A stretch of DNA of 64,000 bases. Source: Amycolatopsis deserti (lineage in GTDB: Bacteria > Actinomycetota > Actinomycetes > Mycobacteriales > Pseudonocardiaceae). The translations under genes were made by a program, and so were the position numbers. Shown one piece after another: positions 1-7,287 of the stretch. The DNA lies in contig NZ_BNAU01000012.1 in assembly GCF_014653945.1 (NCBI RefSeq), positions 147,378 through 211,377 on the forward strand, written 5' to 3'. How positions within the stretch are numbered: position 1 is the first letter of the stretch; each line of letters starts with the position of its first letter. The notes under the pieces were generated by a model. That model worked only from the letters and a program-made list of their open reading frames with translations, had not been told where the DNA came from and did no database searches.

Positions 1-125
1 CCCGAGCGGCACACTCCACTCCACCCCCCGACCCCAAGCAGCACGCTGACCACTCCACCGCCCCACCCCAAGCAGCACGCTGACCACTCCACCGCCCCAC
101 CCCGAGCAGCACGCTGACCGTCCAG
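1..125. repeat. 34-bp tandem repeat, about 3.5 copies
   Basis: A C-rich unit containing CCCCAAGCAGCACGCTGACC recurs with a 34-bp period: copies begin near 32, 66 and 100, and a more diverged partial copy lies before 32. The third copy has GAG in place of AAG. Because 34 is not a multiple of three, the array is unlikely to be coding. The rest of the gap up to 294 shows no gene; it should hold the promoter of the ComF-family gene, but I cannot point to clear hexamers. Confidence 0.8.
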
Positions 126-294
126 CCCCGCACCACGGGCGGCGCCCACAGCAGCCCCGCACCCCGCCCCAGGCGGTCGCCGATCCGCCTCCGCACCTCT
201 GGCGCGGCCCTCCCATTGCTCCATTTGATCTAATCCACCGCCGCCGGTCGTCCGAGCGCCCAGAACTGTCGGTCCCCGTCCGCACACTCTCCGC

Positions 295-957
295 ATGAAC
301 TTTGGATCCCTCGCCCTGGACCTGCTCCTCCCCGCACTGTGCGCCGGCTGCGGCGTGGCCGGCGCCGCCTGCTGTGCGGCCTGCCTGCTCGAACTCGCGC
401 GCCCACACCCGGCGCCGCGCGGCTCGGCCGCGGTGCCGGTCTACGCGCTGGCTCCCTACGGCGGCACCGCGCGCCGCCTGGTGCTGGCCTACAAGGAGCG
501 CGGTCGGCGCGACCTGGCCGATCCACTGGGCCGCGCCCTGGCCGACGCGCTACCCCACCTCCCCGAGGCCCGAGCGGCCCCGGACGGCACGTGGTGGCTG
601 GTCCCGGCACCGTCCCGCCGCTCGGCATCCCGGCGGCGAGGTGGCGCGCACCTGCACCGCCTGGCCCGCCGGTGCGCCGCGCACCTGGCCGAGGCGGGAC
701 ACGCGGCCGCCGTCGCTCCGGCGCTGGGCTTGTCGTCGCGCGCCCGGGACGCGGTGGGGCTCGACCGCGACCAACGGGCCCAGAACCTCGCGGGACGCCT
801 CCGGCTCGATCCACGGGGCCACCCACCGCCCGGCACCCCGGTCGTCCTGCTCGACGACGTGATCACCACGGGCGCGACGATCGCCGCCTGCACCCGGACC
901 CTCGCCTCCGCCGGTTGGGAGGTGAGCGCAGCACTGGTACTGACGAGCGCGAGCTGA
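295..957 (+). CDS. ComF family phosphoribosyltransferase-like protein
   Basis: A 220-residue protein of the ComF/GntX type. The N-terminus has a Cys cluster (C16, C19, C26/C27, C30) fitting the small zinc-binding domain of the family. Near the C-terminus, VVLLDDVITTGATI is the PRPP-binding loop of type I phosphoribosyltransferases. ComF proteins are linked to DNA uptake in Gram-positive bacteria; the actinobacterial role is unproven. In mycobacteria a ComF gene lies just downstream of lpqB on the same strand. Here it is on the opposite strand, separated from lpqB by a four-gene accessory cluster, which suggests local rearrangement. ATG start; no strong Shine-Dalgarno sequence is visible. Confidence 0.85.
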   Translation: MNFGSLALDLLLPALCAGCGVAGAACCAACLLELARPHPAPRGSAAVPVYALAPYGGTARRLVLAYKERGRRDLADPLGRALADALPHLPEARAAPDGTWWLVPAPSRRSASRRRGGAHLHRLARRCAAHLAEAGHAAAVAPALGLSSRARDAVGLDRDQRAQNLAGRLRLDPRGHPPPGTPVVLLDDVITTGATIAACTRTLASAGWEVSAALVLTSAS

Positions 958-1238
958 CTGTCCCGCCACCAGCGGGAGGGCGACGCCCGCCGCCGACCGT
1001 GACAGCACAAGGTGGTGCGGCCAGTGCCGCCGCGGTCAGCACCTCCAGGCGGCGAAGGGTCAGCCGCCCTGACGGCGGTGGTTGACCACCCGGGGGCAGC
1101 AGGCTTCCCCGCCCGGACGGCGACGGCCGCTCGCCCACCCCGAAAAGGGTCACCCACCGCCCGGAGGGCGACAGCTACTCCCAAGCAGGAAGCAGCCCTG
1201 CCCTACGCCGTCGGCGGCAGCCTTGCCCCAAGGCAGGC

Positions 1239-2126
1239 TCAATCGTCCTGGGCTCGTCGGCTCGTGGGGCGGCGGTGTAGCAGCTCGAAACGCGACCACA
1301 TCGCCTCGGCCGCCTCGATGGACCTGTTCGTGCGCTGGGGATCGACCGCGGCCAGCTGGGCCACGATCGCCTGCACCATGGCCATCCCCGTGGTCAACGA
1401 CGGAAAGAAGGTGACCCCCTCGGCCGGAACCACCAACACCCGCTCGGCGGCGCCCGCCAGCGCCGGGCTCGCGGCATCGCTGATCGCGAACACCCGCGCG
1501 CCGCGGTCGTGGGCCTCGTTCGCCGCGCGCACGGTGCTCTCGTACAGCCGCCAGAAGCTGATCGCCACCAGGACGTCGTCGGCGGTGAGCTTCGCCGTGG
1601 CGTTGGCCAGTTCGGCGTCGCCGGCTGTCACCGCGTGCACGTCGTACCCGGCCAGGCGCGCGTTGTGCGCGAAGGCGATGCCGACGGCCGCGTAGCTGCC
1701 GTCGGCGATGACCGTCGTCCGCCGGGCCGAGGCCACCGCTTCGGCGACCGCGCGGATCCCGTCCTCGTCGAACCGCCGGTTGACCAAGGCCAGGCTGTCG
1801 AGGTCGCGCCGCAACGACGCGGACGCGGGCGACCCGGCGCTGTGGTGCTCCTCGGCGACCTGGGGCGCGCTCAACGACGACAGGTACCGCGCGCGCAACT
1901 CCTGTTGCAACGCGGGCCACCCGGCGAAGCCGAGCGCCTGCGCCGTCCGGGTCACCGTCGCGACGTTGACCCCGGCCAGCCGGGCCAGGTCACCCGTCGA
2001 GCCGAACGAAGCCTGCCTGGGCTGCGAGACCAGCACGTCGACCACCGCCGCGGACTTCGGCCGCAACCCGTGCGGCGGAATCCGCTCGCGCAGCCACTCC
2101 TCGAGACCCTCGTCCGCCACCGCCAA
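1239..2126 (-). CDS. MurR/RpiR family transcriptional regulator
   Basis: A 295-residue regulator with an N-terminal RpiR-type helix-turn-helix (about residues 15-90; the recognition region includes the STGDLARLAGVNVATVTRTAQ stretch) and a C-terminal SIS sugar-phosphate-binding domain (about 120-270, with VIADGSYAAVGIAFAHNARL and the following Rossmann-like repeats). The family usually senses phosphorylated sugars or related metabolites. It is divergent from the MFS-GAF-amidohydrolase operon, and the gap between them contains an inverted repeat, so it most likely controls that operon. The 281-bp stretch between this gene and the ComF gene holds only short GC-rich hairpins. The effector cannot be told from sequence. 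Confidence 0.88.
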   Translation of the reverse strand: MAVADEGLEEWLRERIPPHGLRPKSAAVVDVLVSQPRQASFGSTGDLARLAGVNVATVTRTAQALGFAGWPALQQELRARYLSSLSAPQVAEEHHSAGSPASASLRRDLDSLALVNRRFDEDGIRAVAEAVASARRTTVIADGSYAAVGIAFAHNARLAGYDVHAVTAGDAELANATAKLTADDVLVAISFWRLYESTVRAANEAHDRGARVFAISDAASPALAGAAERVLVVPAEGVTFFPSLTTGMAMVQAIVAQLAAVDPQRTNRSIEAAEAMWSRFELLHRRPTSRRAQDD

Positions 2127-2174
2127 GCCCTCCTGCCGGGCACACCGTATCCCAGCGCCCCACTGTTACAGCCA

Positions 2175-2190
2175 TGCAAAGCGTATTGCA
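2175..2190. promoter_or_regulatory. Candidate operator of the RpiR-type regulator
   Basis: An inverted repeat TGCAA-AGCGTA-TTGCA lies in the 129-bp divergent gap. A direct repeat, TTGCAGTTT at 2186-2194 and 2202-2210, overlaps it. The position against the -35 element of the MFS operon fits repression. Assignment to the neighbouring regulator is inference. Confidence 0.5.
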
Positions 2191-2215
2191 GTTTCTCCGA
2201 TTTGCAGTTTATGTT
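2186..2215 (+). promoter_or_regulatory. Candidate promoter of the MFS-GAF-amidohydrolase operon
   Basis: TTGCAG (2186-2191) and TATGTT (2210-2215) are separated by 18 bp, in a locally AT-rich stretch of an otherwise GC-rich region. The predicted start is about 34 nt before the ATG at 2256, which is preceded by a GGAAGG ribosome-binding site. Confidence 0.45.
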
Positions 2216-2255
2216 GACCCGACCATCCCTCCCCCACCTCTACGGAAGGCGTGTC

Positions 2256-3647
2256 ATGACCCTGCTGGCACGACTCGACCGGCTCCCGCTGAGCCGGCCG
2301 CACTACCTCCTCCTGCTGATCGGCGGGCTCGGCTACACCTTCGACGGCATGGACTCGGCCGTCGTCGCGTTCCTCCTGCCCAGCGCGAAGGAGGTCTGGG
2401 GCCTGAGCAACGGCGAGCTCGGCCTCATCGGCTCGGCCACGCCGTTCGGGTTCCTCTTCGGCGCGATAGCGGCCGGTCTGCTCGGCGACCGCATCGGCCG
2501 CAAGAAGGTCATGATGTACGCGCTCGCGTTCTACGCCGCGTTTTCCGTGGTCGCCGCGTTCGCGCCGAACTACGAGGTCTTCCTGGCGGCGCGCGTGCTG
2601 GCCGGCGCCGGGGCTGGGGCGGAGAGCGCGATCATCGCCCCGTTCCTGTCCGAGTTCGTACCCGCCAAGCGGCGCGGCTGGTTCGTCGGCGCGCTCGCCG
2701 GGTTCTTCTCGTTCGGGTTCGTCGCGGCCGCGCTGCTCGGCCGGTTCGTGGTGTCCCCGCTGCCCGACGGCTGGCGCATCGCCCAGGTGATCACCGCGCT
2801 GCCCATCGTGCTGCTGCTGTGGTGGCGTCGTTCGCTGCCGGAGTCGCCGCGGTTCCTGCTCACCCAGGGCCGCGCCGACGAGGCCGAACGGGTGGTCGCG
2901 AAGATCGAGCGGGACGTCGAGAAGGCCACCGGCAAGCCCCTGCCGCCGGTGCCGGAATCGGTCACCGAACCGTTGACGAAGACACCGAAGGTCGGCCTGC
3001 TGACCGCGCTGAAGTTCCTGTGGGGCCGCAAGATGGCTCGCCGCACCGCGGTCATCTGGGCGGTGTGGTTCGTGATCACGTTCTCGTACTACGGCTTCTT
3101 CTCCTGGATCCCGACGCTGCTGATCGAACGCGGCATCACGGTGACGAAGAGCTTCGAGTTCTCGATCATCATCTACCTCGCCCAGGTGCCCGGATACTTC
3201 TCCGCCGCCTGGCTGTCCGAACGCCTCGACCGCAAGCACACCATCGCGCTGTACCTGACCGGCTCCGCGGTGAGCGCGTTCTGGCTCAGCCAGATGAACG
3301 CGCCGTGGTCGATCACGCTGGCCGGCGCCGTCCTGTCGTTCTTCCTCAACGGCACCTACGCCGGCGTCTACTCCTACACGCCCGAGGTGTTCCCGACCTG
3401 GATCCGCGCCACCGGAACCGGCCTGTCCAGCGCGTTCGGCCGCGTCGGCAGCATCCTCGCGCCCTCGATCATCGGCGTCTTCGCGGCGAGCCTCGGGTTC
3501 GGCGGGGTGTTCGGCCTGACCACAGCGGTGCTCGCGATCGGCGTGCTGTGCGTGATGGTGTTCGGCCTGTCCACGGCCGGGCGCTCGCTGGAGGAACTGA
3601 CCGAGGAGGGCGCGCCCGTCGCCGCCACGAAGGAGATGACCAAGTGA
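2256..3647 (+). CDS. MFS transporter
   Basis: A 463-residue major facilitator with about 12 membrane segments. The loop 2-3 signature is GDRIGRKK, and the LPESPRFLLTQGR motif after segment 6 is typical of the sugar-porter/SV2/aromatic-acid type of MFS proteins. The ATG at 2256 was chosen because it follows GGAAGG and starts just before the first membrane segment; longer in-frame extensions upstream run through the divergent regulator. It overlaps the next gene at GTGA. It probably imports the compound processed by the downstream amidohydrolase; the substrate is unknown. Confidence 0.88.
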   Translation: MTLLARLDRLPLSRPHYLLLLIGGLGYTFDGMDSAVVAFLLPSAKEVWGLSNGELGLIGSATPFGFLFGAIAAGLLGDRIGRKKVMMYALAFYAAFSVVAAFAPNYEVFLAARVLAGAGAGAESAIIAPFLSEFVPAKRRGWFVGALAGFFSFGFVAAALLGRFVVSPLPDGWRIAQVITALPIVLLLWWRRSLPESPRFLLTQGRADEAERVVAKIERDVEKATGKPLPPVPESVTEPLTKTPKVGLLTALKFLWGRKMARRTAVIWAVWFVITFSYYGFFSWIPTLLIERGITVTKSFEFSIIIYLAQVPGYFSAAWLSERLDRKHTIALYLTGSAVSAFWLSQMNAPWSITLAGAVLSFFLNGTYAGVYSYTPEVFPTWIRATGTGLSSAFGRVGSILAPSIIGVFAASLGFGGVFGLTTAVLAIGVLCVMVFGLSTAGRSLEELTEEGAPVAATKEMTK

Positions 3648-4078
3648 CCGATCTGTCCACAGTGGAAGCACGAGTGGCGGAGGCCGTCGGGGTGCGGCTG
3701 TTCACCGTGCTCGCCTGGTTCCCCGAGCGCCGCGCGATGCGCCGCGTCTACAGCAACCGTCCCGAGCAGTACCCGGTCGGCGGTGAGAAGACCGTGGAGA
3801 TCTCCGCGGGCTGGCTCCGGCAATGCGTCGAGGAGCAGCAGCCCTACCTGGGTGCCGACCGCGAGGCGGTGCGGGCGGTGTTCGCCGACGCCGAGCTGAT
3901 CGAATCGCTCGGCTGCGGCGCGGTGATCAACGTGCCGGTGGTCGACGGCGGCCGGACGCTGGGCGCCCTGAACATCCTCGACGCGGAAGGCGAGTACGAC
4001 GAGGCGTCGGTGGCCGCGGCGGTGGAGCTGGCGCCGCTGGCCGTCCCGGCCCTGCGGAAGGTGGTGGACGCACGATGA
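3644..4078 (+). CDS. Stand-alone GAF-domain protein
   Basis: A 144-residue protein that appears to be a single GAF domain: the central GCGAVINVPVVDGGRTLGALNILD stretch is the typical GAF beta-sheet core. No DNA-binding or catalytic domain is attached. It is translationally coupled on both sides (GTG start overlapping the transporter stop; stop overlapping the amidohydrolase ATG). Stand-alone GAF proteins can bind small molecules, but the ligand and role here are unknown. Co-transcription suggests a part in the same catabolic pathway, as a sensor or an enzyme of unrecognised type. Confidence 0.75.
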   Translation: MTDLSTVEARVAEAVGVRLFTVLAWFPERRAMRRVYSNRPEQYPVGGEKTVEISAGWLRQCVEEQQPYLGADREAVRAVFADAELIESLGCGAVINVPVVDGGRTLGALNILDAEGEYDEASVAAAVELAPLAVPALRKVVDAR

Positions 4079-5289
4079 GCGGGAACCTGTTGCTGCGCAA
4101 CGCGACCCTGCTGGATCCGGAGACGGGCGAGTACACCGAGGGCGACCTGCGGTGCGCGGAGGGCCGGATCGTCGAGACCGGCCGCGGCCTGAACGCGGGG
4201 GACGCGCGGATGGAGGACGTGCGCGGCGCTGTGGTGCTGCCGGGGCTGATCGACGCGCACGTGCACGTCACGGCCTCGACCGCGGACCTGGGCTCGCTGC
4301 CGTCCACCGCGCCGTCCTACGTGGCCCTGCAGAGCGCCCGCACCATGGGCCGGATGCTCGACCGCGGGTTCACCACGGTCCGGGACGCGTCCGGCGCCGA
4401 CTACGGCCTGGCCGACGCGCAGGCCGAGGGCTTGTTCCGCGGGCCGCGGCTGTTGTTCTGCGGGCGGGCGCTGAGCCAGACCGGCGGGCACGGCGACAAC
4501 CGCAACCGCGGCACCCGCGTGCACGACGACCACCCGTGCTGCGCCGGCCTGGGCCGGATCGCGGACGGGGTGGACGCGGTCCGCGAAGCGGCGCGCGACG
4601 AGCTACGCAAGGGCGCCCACCACATCAAGGTGATGGCCTCCGGCGGGGTCGCCTCGCCCACCGACCGCATCGACTCGACCCAGTACTCGGCTGACGAGCT
4701 GCGCGCGATCGTGGAGGAGGCGGAGGCGGCCAACCGCTACGTCGCCGCCCACGCCTACACCGCGCGGGCCGTGAACCGGGCGCTGGAGCTGGGCGTGCGG
4801 TCGATCGAGCACGGCAATCTGATCGACGACCGCAGCGTGGAGCTGTTCCGCGAGCACGACGCGTTCCTCGTTCCGACGCTGGTCACGTACTGGGCGCTCA
4901 AGCAGGAGGGCCGCGAGTTCGGGCTGCCCGAGACGAGCTGGCGCAAGGTGGACGAGGTGCTGGACGCCGGGCTGGCCGCGCTGGAGCGGGCCGCGCGGGG
5001 TGGGGTGCGGATCGTCTACGGGACGGACCTGCTGGGCGGGATGCACCGCCACCAGAACCACGAGTTCCGCCTGCGGGCGGAGGTGCAGTCGCCGCTGGAG
5101 ATCATCCGTTCCGCCACGACGGTGGCCGCGGAGCTGGTGAACATGGCGGGCGAGATCGGCACGCTGCGGCCGGGTTCGTGCGCCGACCTGCTGGTGGTGG
5201 ACGGCGACCCACTGGCCGACATCGGCACGCTCGCCGAGCCGAAGCACTTCCGGCACGTGATCCAGAGCGGCGAGATCGTCTCGGGGTGA
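4075..5289 (+). CDS. Amidohydrolase family protein (imidazolonepropionase/prolidase-like)
   Basis: A 404-residue metal-dependent hydrolase of the amidohydrolase superfamily. Metal ligands are visible: HVHV after LPGLIDA (about residue 62), the Lys in HHIKVMASGG that would be carboxylated, the His in AAHAYT, the His in SIEHGN and the Asp in VYGTDLL. The small C-terminal beta domain (LRPGSCADLLVVDGDPL) is present. Within the superfamily it looks closest to the Xaa-Pro dipeptidase/imidazolonepropionase-related group, which hydrolyses peptide-like or cyclic amide bonds; the actual substrate is unknown. It is the last gene of the operon (ATGA overlap with the GAF gene). Its last 20 codons are the first copy of a 112-bp tandem repeat. 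Confidence 0.85.
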   Translation: MSGNLLLRNATLLDPETGEYTEGDLRCAEGRIVETGRGLNAGDARMEDVRGAVVLPGLIDAHVHVTASTADLGSLPSTAPSYVALQSARTMGRMLDRGFTTVRDASGADYGLADAQAEGLFRGPRLLFCGRALSQTGGHGDNRNRGTRVHDDHPCCAGLGRIADGVDAVREAARDELRKGAHHIKVMASGGVASPTDRIDSTQYSADELRAIVEEAEAANRYVAAHAYTARAVNRALELGVRSIEHGNLIDDRSVELFREHDAFLVPTLVTYWALKQEGREFGLPETSWRKVDEVLDAGLAALERAARGGVRIVYGTDLLGGMHRHQNHEFRLRAEVQSPLEIIRSATTVAAELVNMAGEIGTLRPGSCADLLVVDGDPLADIGTLAEPKHFRHVIQSGEIVSG

Positions 5290-5302
5290 CGCGACCAGCC
5301 GT

Positions 5303-5331
5303 TCTGCCCGGGATGGCGCAGCCCGGGCAGA
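5303..5331 (+). terminator. Hairpin terminator of the amidohydrolase operon, copy 1
   Basis: A perfect 10-bp stem, TCTGCCCGGG / CCCGGGCAGA, with a 9-nt loop, 14 bp after the stop codon. There is no U-tract, as is common in high-GC actinobacteria. An identical copy lies at 5415-5443. Confidence 0.65.
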
Positions 5332-5414
5332 CGCCGGCGCACTCGCCGAGCCCAAGCACCTCCGGCACGGTATCCAGAACGGCGAGTTCATCCCGGGGTG
5401 ACGCCACCGGCTGT

Positions 5415-5443
5415 TCTGCCCGGGATGGCGCAGCCCGGGCAGA
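5415..5443 (+). terminator. Hairpin terminator, copy 2
   Basis: Exact repeat of the 10-bp stem and 9-nt loop, 112 bp downstream of copy 1. Confidence 0.6.
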
Positions 5444-5525
5444 CGGCGGCGCACTCGCCGGGCCCAAGCACCCCCGGCACGTGATCCAGAACGGCGAGAT
5501 CGCCCCGTGCCGACGTCACCAGCCG

Positions 5526-5556
5526 TTCTGCCTGGGCGCCCTCAGCCCGGGTAGAA
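5526..5556. terminator. Degenerate third hairpin, overlapping the lpqB stop
   Basis: A 12-bp stem (TTCTGCCTGGGC / GCCCGGGTAGAA, two G-U pairs on the plus-strand RNA) with a 7-nt loop that contains the lpqB stop codon. It may act as a bidirectional terminator between two convergent transcripts. Confidence 0.55.
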
Positions 5557-7287
5557 CGGCGACGCGTTGCCGCCGAAGCTGTGGGGGTGCGGGCGCCACA
5601 CTTCGCCCACGTCGGAGGCTGTCCAGAGGCCTCCGTCGTCCGCCACGACTATCGACCGGCCCGGCGCGGCGGTGATCGCGTGGACCGGGAGCGTCAGGTT
5701 CGAGATGTTGAACGGGTCCAGCCGCAGGCCGTCGATCGGGATCTTGACCACCGGTTGCGACGGCATGGTCGTCGCGGCGACCAGGGTGTCCTGGCTGAGC
5801 CAGTCGACGTCCACGACCCCGCCCAGCGTGCCGCCCTGCAGGATCCGCGGCGCGCGTAGCGTCACCGAGTCCTGGGTGCGCACCACGGACGCCACGAGCA
5901 GCTGCCCGCCGGCGACCACCGCGGCCCGCGCGCCGTCCCGGGACAGCCGCAGCACGCTGATCGGCCCCACCTGGAGGATCTCGTCCGCGTTCACCACCTG
6001 CGGCACCCAGCTGCCGTCCGGCGTGCGCAGCGCGCGGACCACCGTCTGCCCGTCCACGACGGTCCACACCTCGCCGGAACCGTCCGCCGTGGCCGTGGGC
6101 CGCCAGGTGGGCCGGGTCATCGTCGCGCCCGCCAGGTCGACCGCGGCCGCGTCCTTGCCGAACTGGCCGACCCGCAACCGCTGCCGCCCGTCGGCGTACT
6201 CCACGATCGCCAGCTGACGCCCGTCGATCGACTGCGCCGCGCTCGCCACCTGGTACCCGCTGCCCTGCCCGGCCGGACCGGAGATCAGCGAACCGTCACC
6301 CAGCGACCGCACCCGCCCGTTCACCGTGACCAGCCCGGGCTGGTCCGCGCTCGGCGACGCCAGCGCCGTGTAGGACGGCAGATCGCTCGGCACCCAGTCC
6401 TCGTGCCCGTCCACCAACGGCGCACCATCGGACAACAGCCGCACCCGGTTCGTCGTCACCGACTGCAGCGACAGCACGATCTGCGCGGCGATCAGCCGCC
6501 GCACGTCCGCCGTCTGATCGGCCACCCCGGTCAGCGGCACCACGAGCGCGCCGTCCGGCGCGGTCGTCACGTTGCCCTCGGTGTTCGCGTCCTCCGGCAG
6601 CAGGTTCCGCACCGCGCCCACCAGGCTCGTCGACGGCCCGGCCAGCAGCAGCCCGACCACGCGCCCGGCCAGGCCGGTCTGCGGTTTGCCCGCCACGTAC
6701 CGCAGGTCCGGCACCACGGTGTTCGAATCCTGCGCGAAGAAGAACGCCTGCACCCGCACGTAGTTCGCGGTGAAGTCGCTGTAGGGCATGACCAGGTTGG
6801 GCGGCGGGTTGGTGATCCGCCACTGCCCGTCCGACTGCCGCCGCACCAGCAGCTTCAGCTCGACCGGCGTGCGCAGCGAGATGAACGCCCCGTCCTCGCG
6901 CAGCGTGCCCAGGCCGGTGCCGCGCAGCACGACGTTGACCTCGTTCGGGTTCGCCGTGGTGTCCACGCCGGCCGCCGGGACGGTCGCGAACACGTCGTCG
7001 ATGATCGTGATGACCTTGCCGGGCGTCCACGTCTTCCCGGCGGCCTCGTCGAGGTACATGCGCGCGGCGGCGTTGTTGCTGATCGGCTGGGCGCTCGCGC
7101 GGACGAAGTCGCGAACGACGGTCAGCGCGTCGAGGTCCTTCGCCGGCTGCGGCACGTCCGGGTTGACCGGCTGCCCCAGCTCCTGCTGCGGAACGGCGAC
7201 GGGCTGGGACTCCTCGGGGACGTTCGCGCAGCCCGCGGCCAGCACGAGGCACGCGAACAGGGCGAACAGCCGCGCCAGGGGCTTCAC
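5542..7287 (-). CDS. lpqB: Lipoprotein LpqB
   Basis: A 581-residue lipoprotein, close to the mycobacterial LpqB length. The signal peptide ends in the lipobox LAAGC with the lipidated Cys at residue 20. A GerMN-type domain follows (about residues 40-200) and then a beta-propeller-like C-terminal half. The GTG at 7287 was chosen because it overlaps the mtrB stop (GTGA) and is preceded by AAGGAGG. LpqB interacts with the extracellular part of the MtrB sensor and modulates MtrA phosphorylation in mycobacteria. It is the third gene of the mtrA-mtrB-lpqB operon. Confidence 0.95.
   Translation of the reverse strand: MKPLARLFALFACLVLAAGCANVPEESQPVAVPQQELGQPVNPDVPQPAKDLDALTVVRDFVRASAQPISNNAAARMYLDEAAGKTWTPGKVITIIDDVFATVPAAGVDTTANPNEVNVVLRGTGLGTLREDGAFISLRTPVELKLLVRRQSDGQWRITNPPPNLVMPYSDFTANYVRVQAFFFAQDSNTVVPDLRYVAGKPQTGLAGRVVGLLLAGPSTSLVGAVRNLLPEDANTEGNVTTAPDGALVVPLTGVADQTADVRRLIAAQIVLSLQSVTTNRVRLLSDGAPLVDGHEDWVPSDLPSYTALASPSADQPGLVTVNGRVRSLGDGSLISGPAGQGSGYQVASAAQSIDGRQLAIVEYADGRQRLRVGQFGKDAAAVDLAGATMTRPTWRPTATADGSGEVWTVVDGQTVVRALRTPDGSWVPQVVNADEILQVGPISVLRLSRDGARAAVVAGGQLLVASVVRTQDSVTLRAPRILQGGTLGGVVDVDWLSQDTLVAATTMPSQPVVKIPIDGLRLDPFNISNLTLPVHAITAAPGRSIVVADDGGLWTASDVGEVWRPHPHSFGGNASPFYPG

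Larger units (their letters stand above)
5225..5556. repeat. 112-bp tandem repeat: amidohydrolase 3' end plus terminator, three copies
   Basis: Three copies with a constant 112-bp period (matching bases at 5231, 5343 and 5455). Each holds the last codons of the amidohydrolase gene, its stop region and a hairpin. Copy 1 is the functional end (EPKHFRHVIQSGEIVSG-stop). Copy 2 still reads EPKHLRHGIQNGEFIPG-stop in a shifted frame. Copy 3 reads GPKHPRHVIQNGEIAP and has lost its stop. The hairpin of copy 3 encodes the last four residues and stop of lpqB on the opposite strand. Confidence 0.9.

Noticed and set aside
1..125. CRISPR array
   Set aside because: Units are contiguous without unique spacers, and no cas genes are present.
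1509..2255. Long in-frame N-terminal extension of the MFS transporter
   Set aside because: It lies antisense to the RpiR-type regulator and crosses the promoter/operator region; the ATG at 2256 with a ribosome-binding site fits the family.
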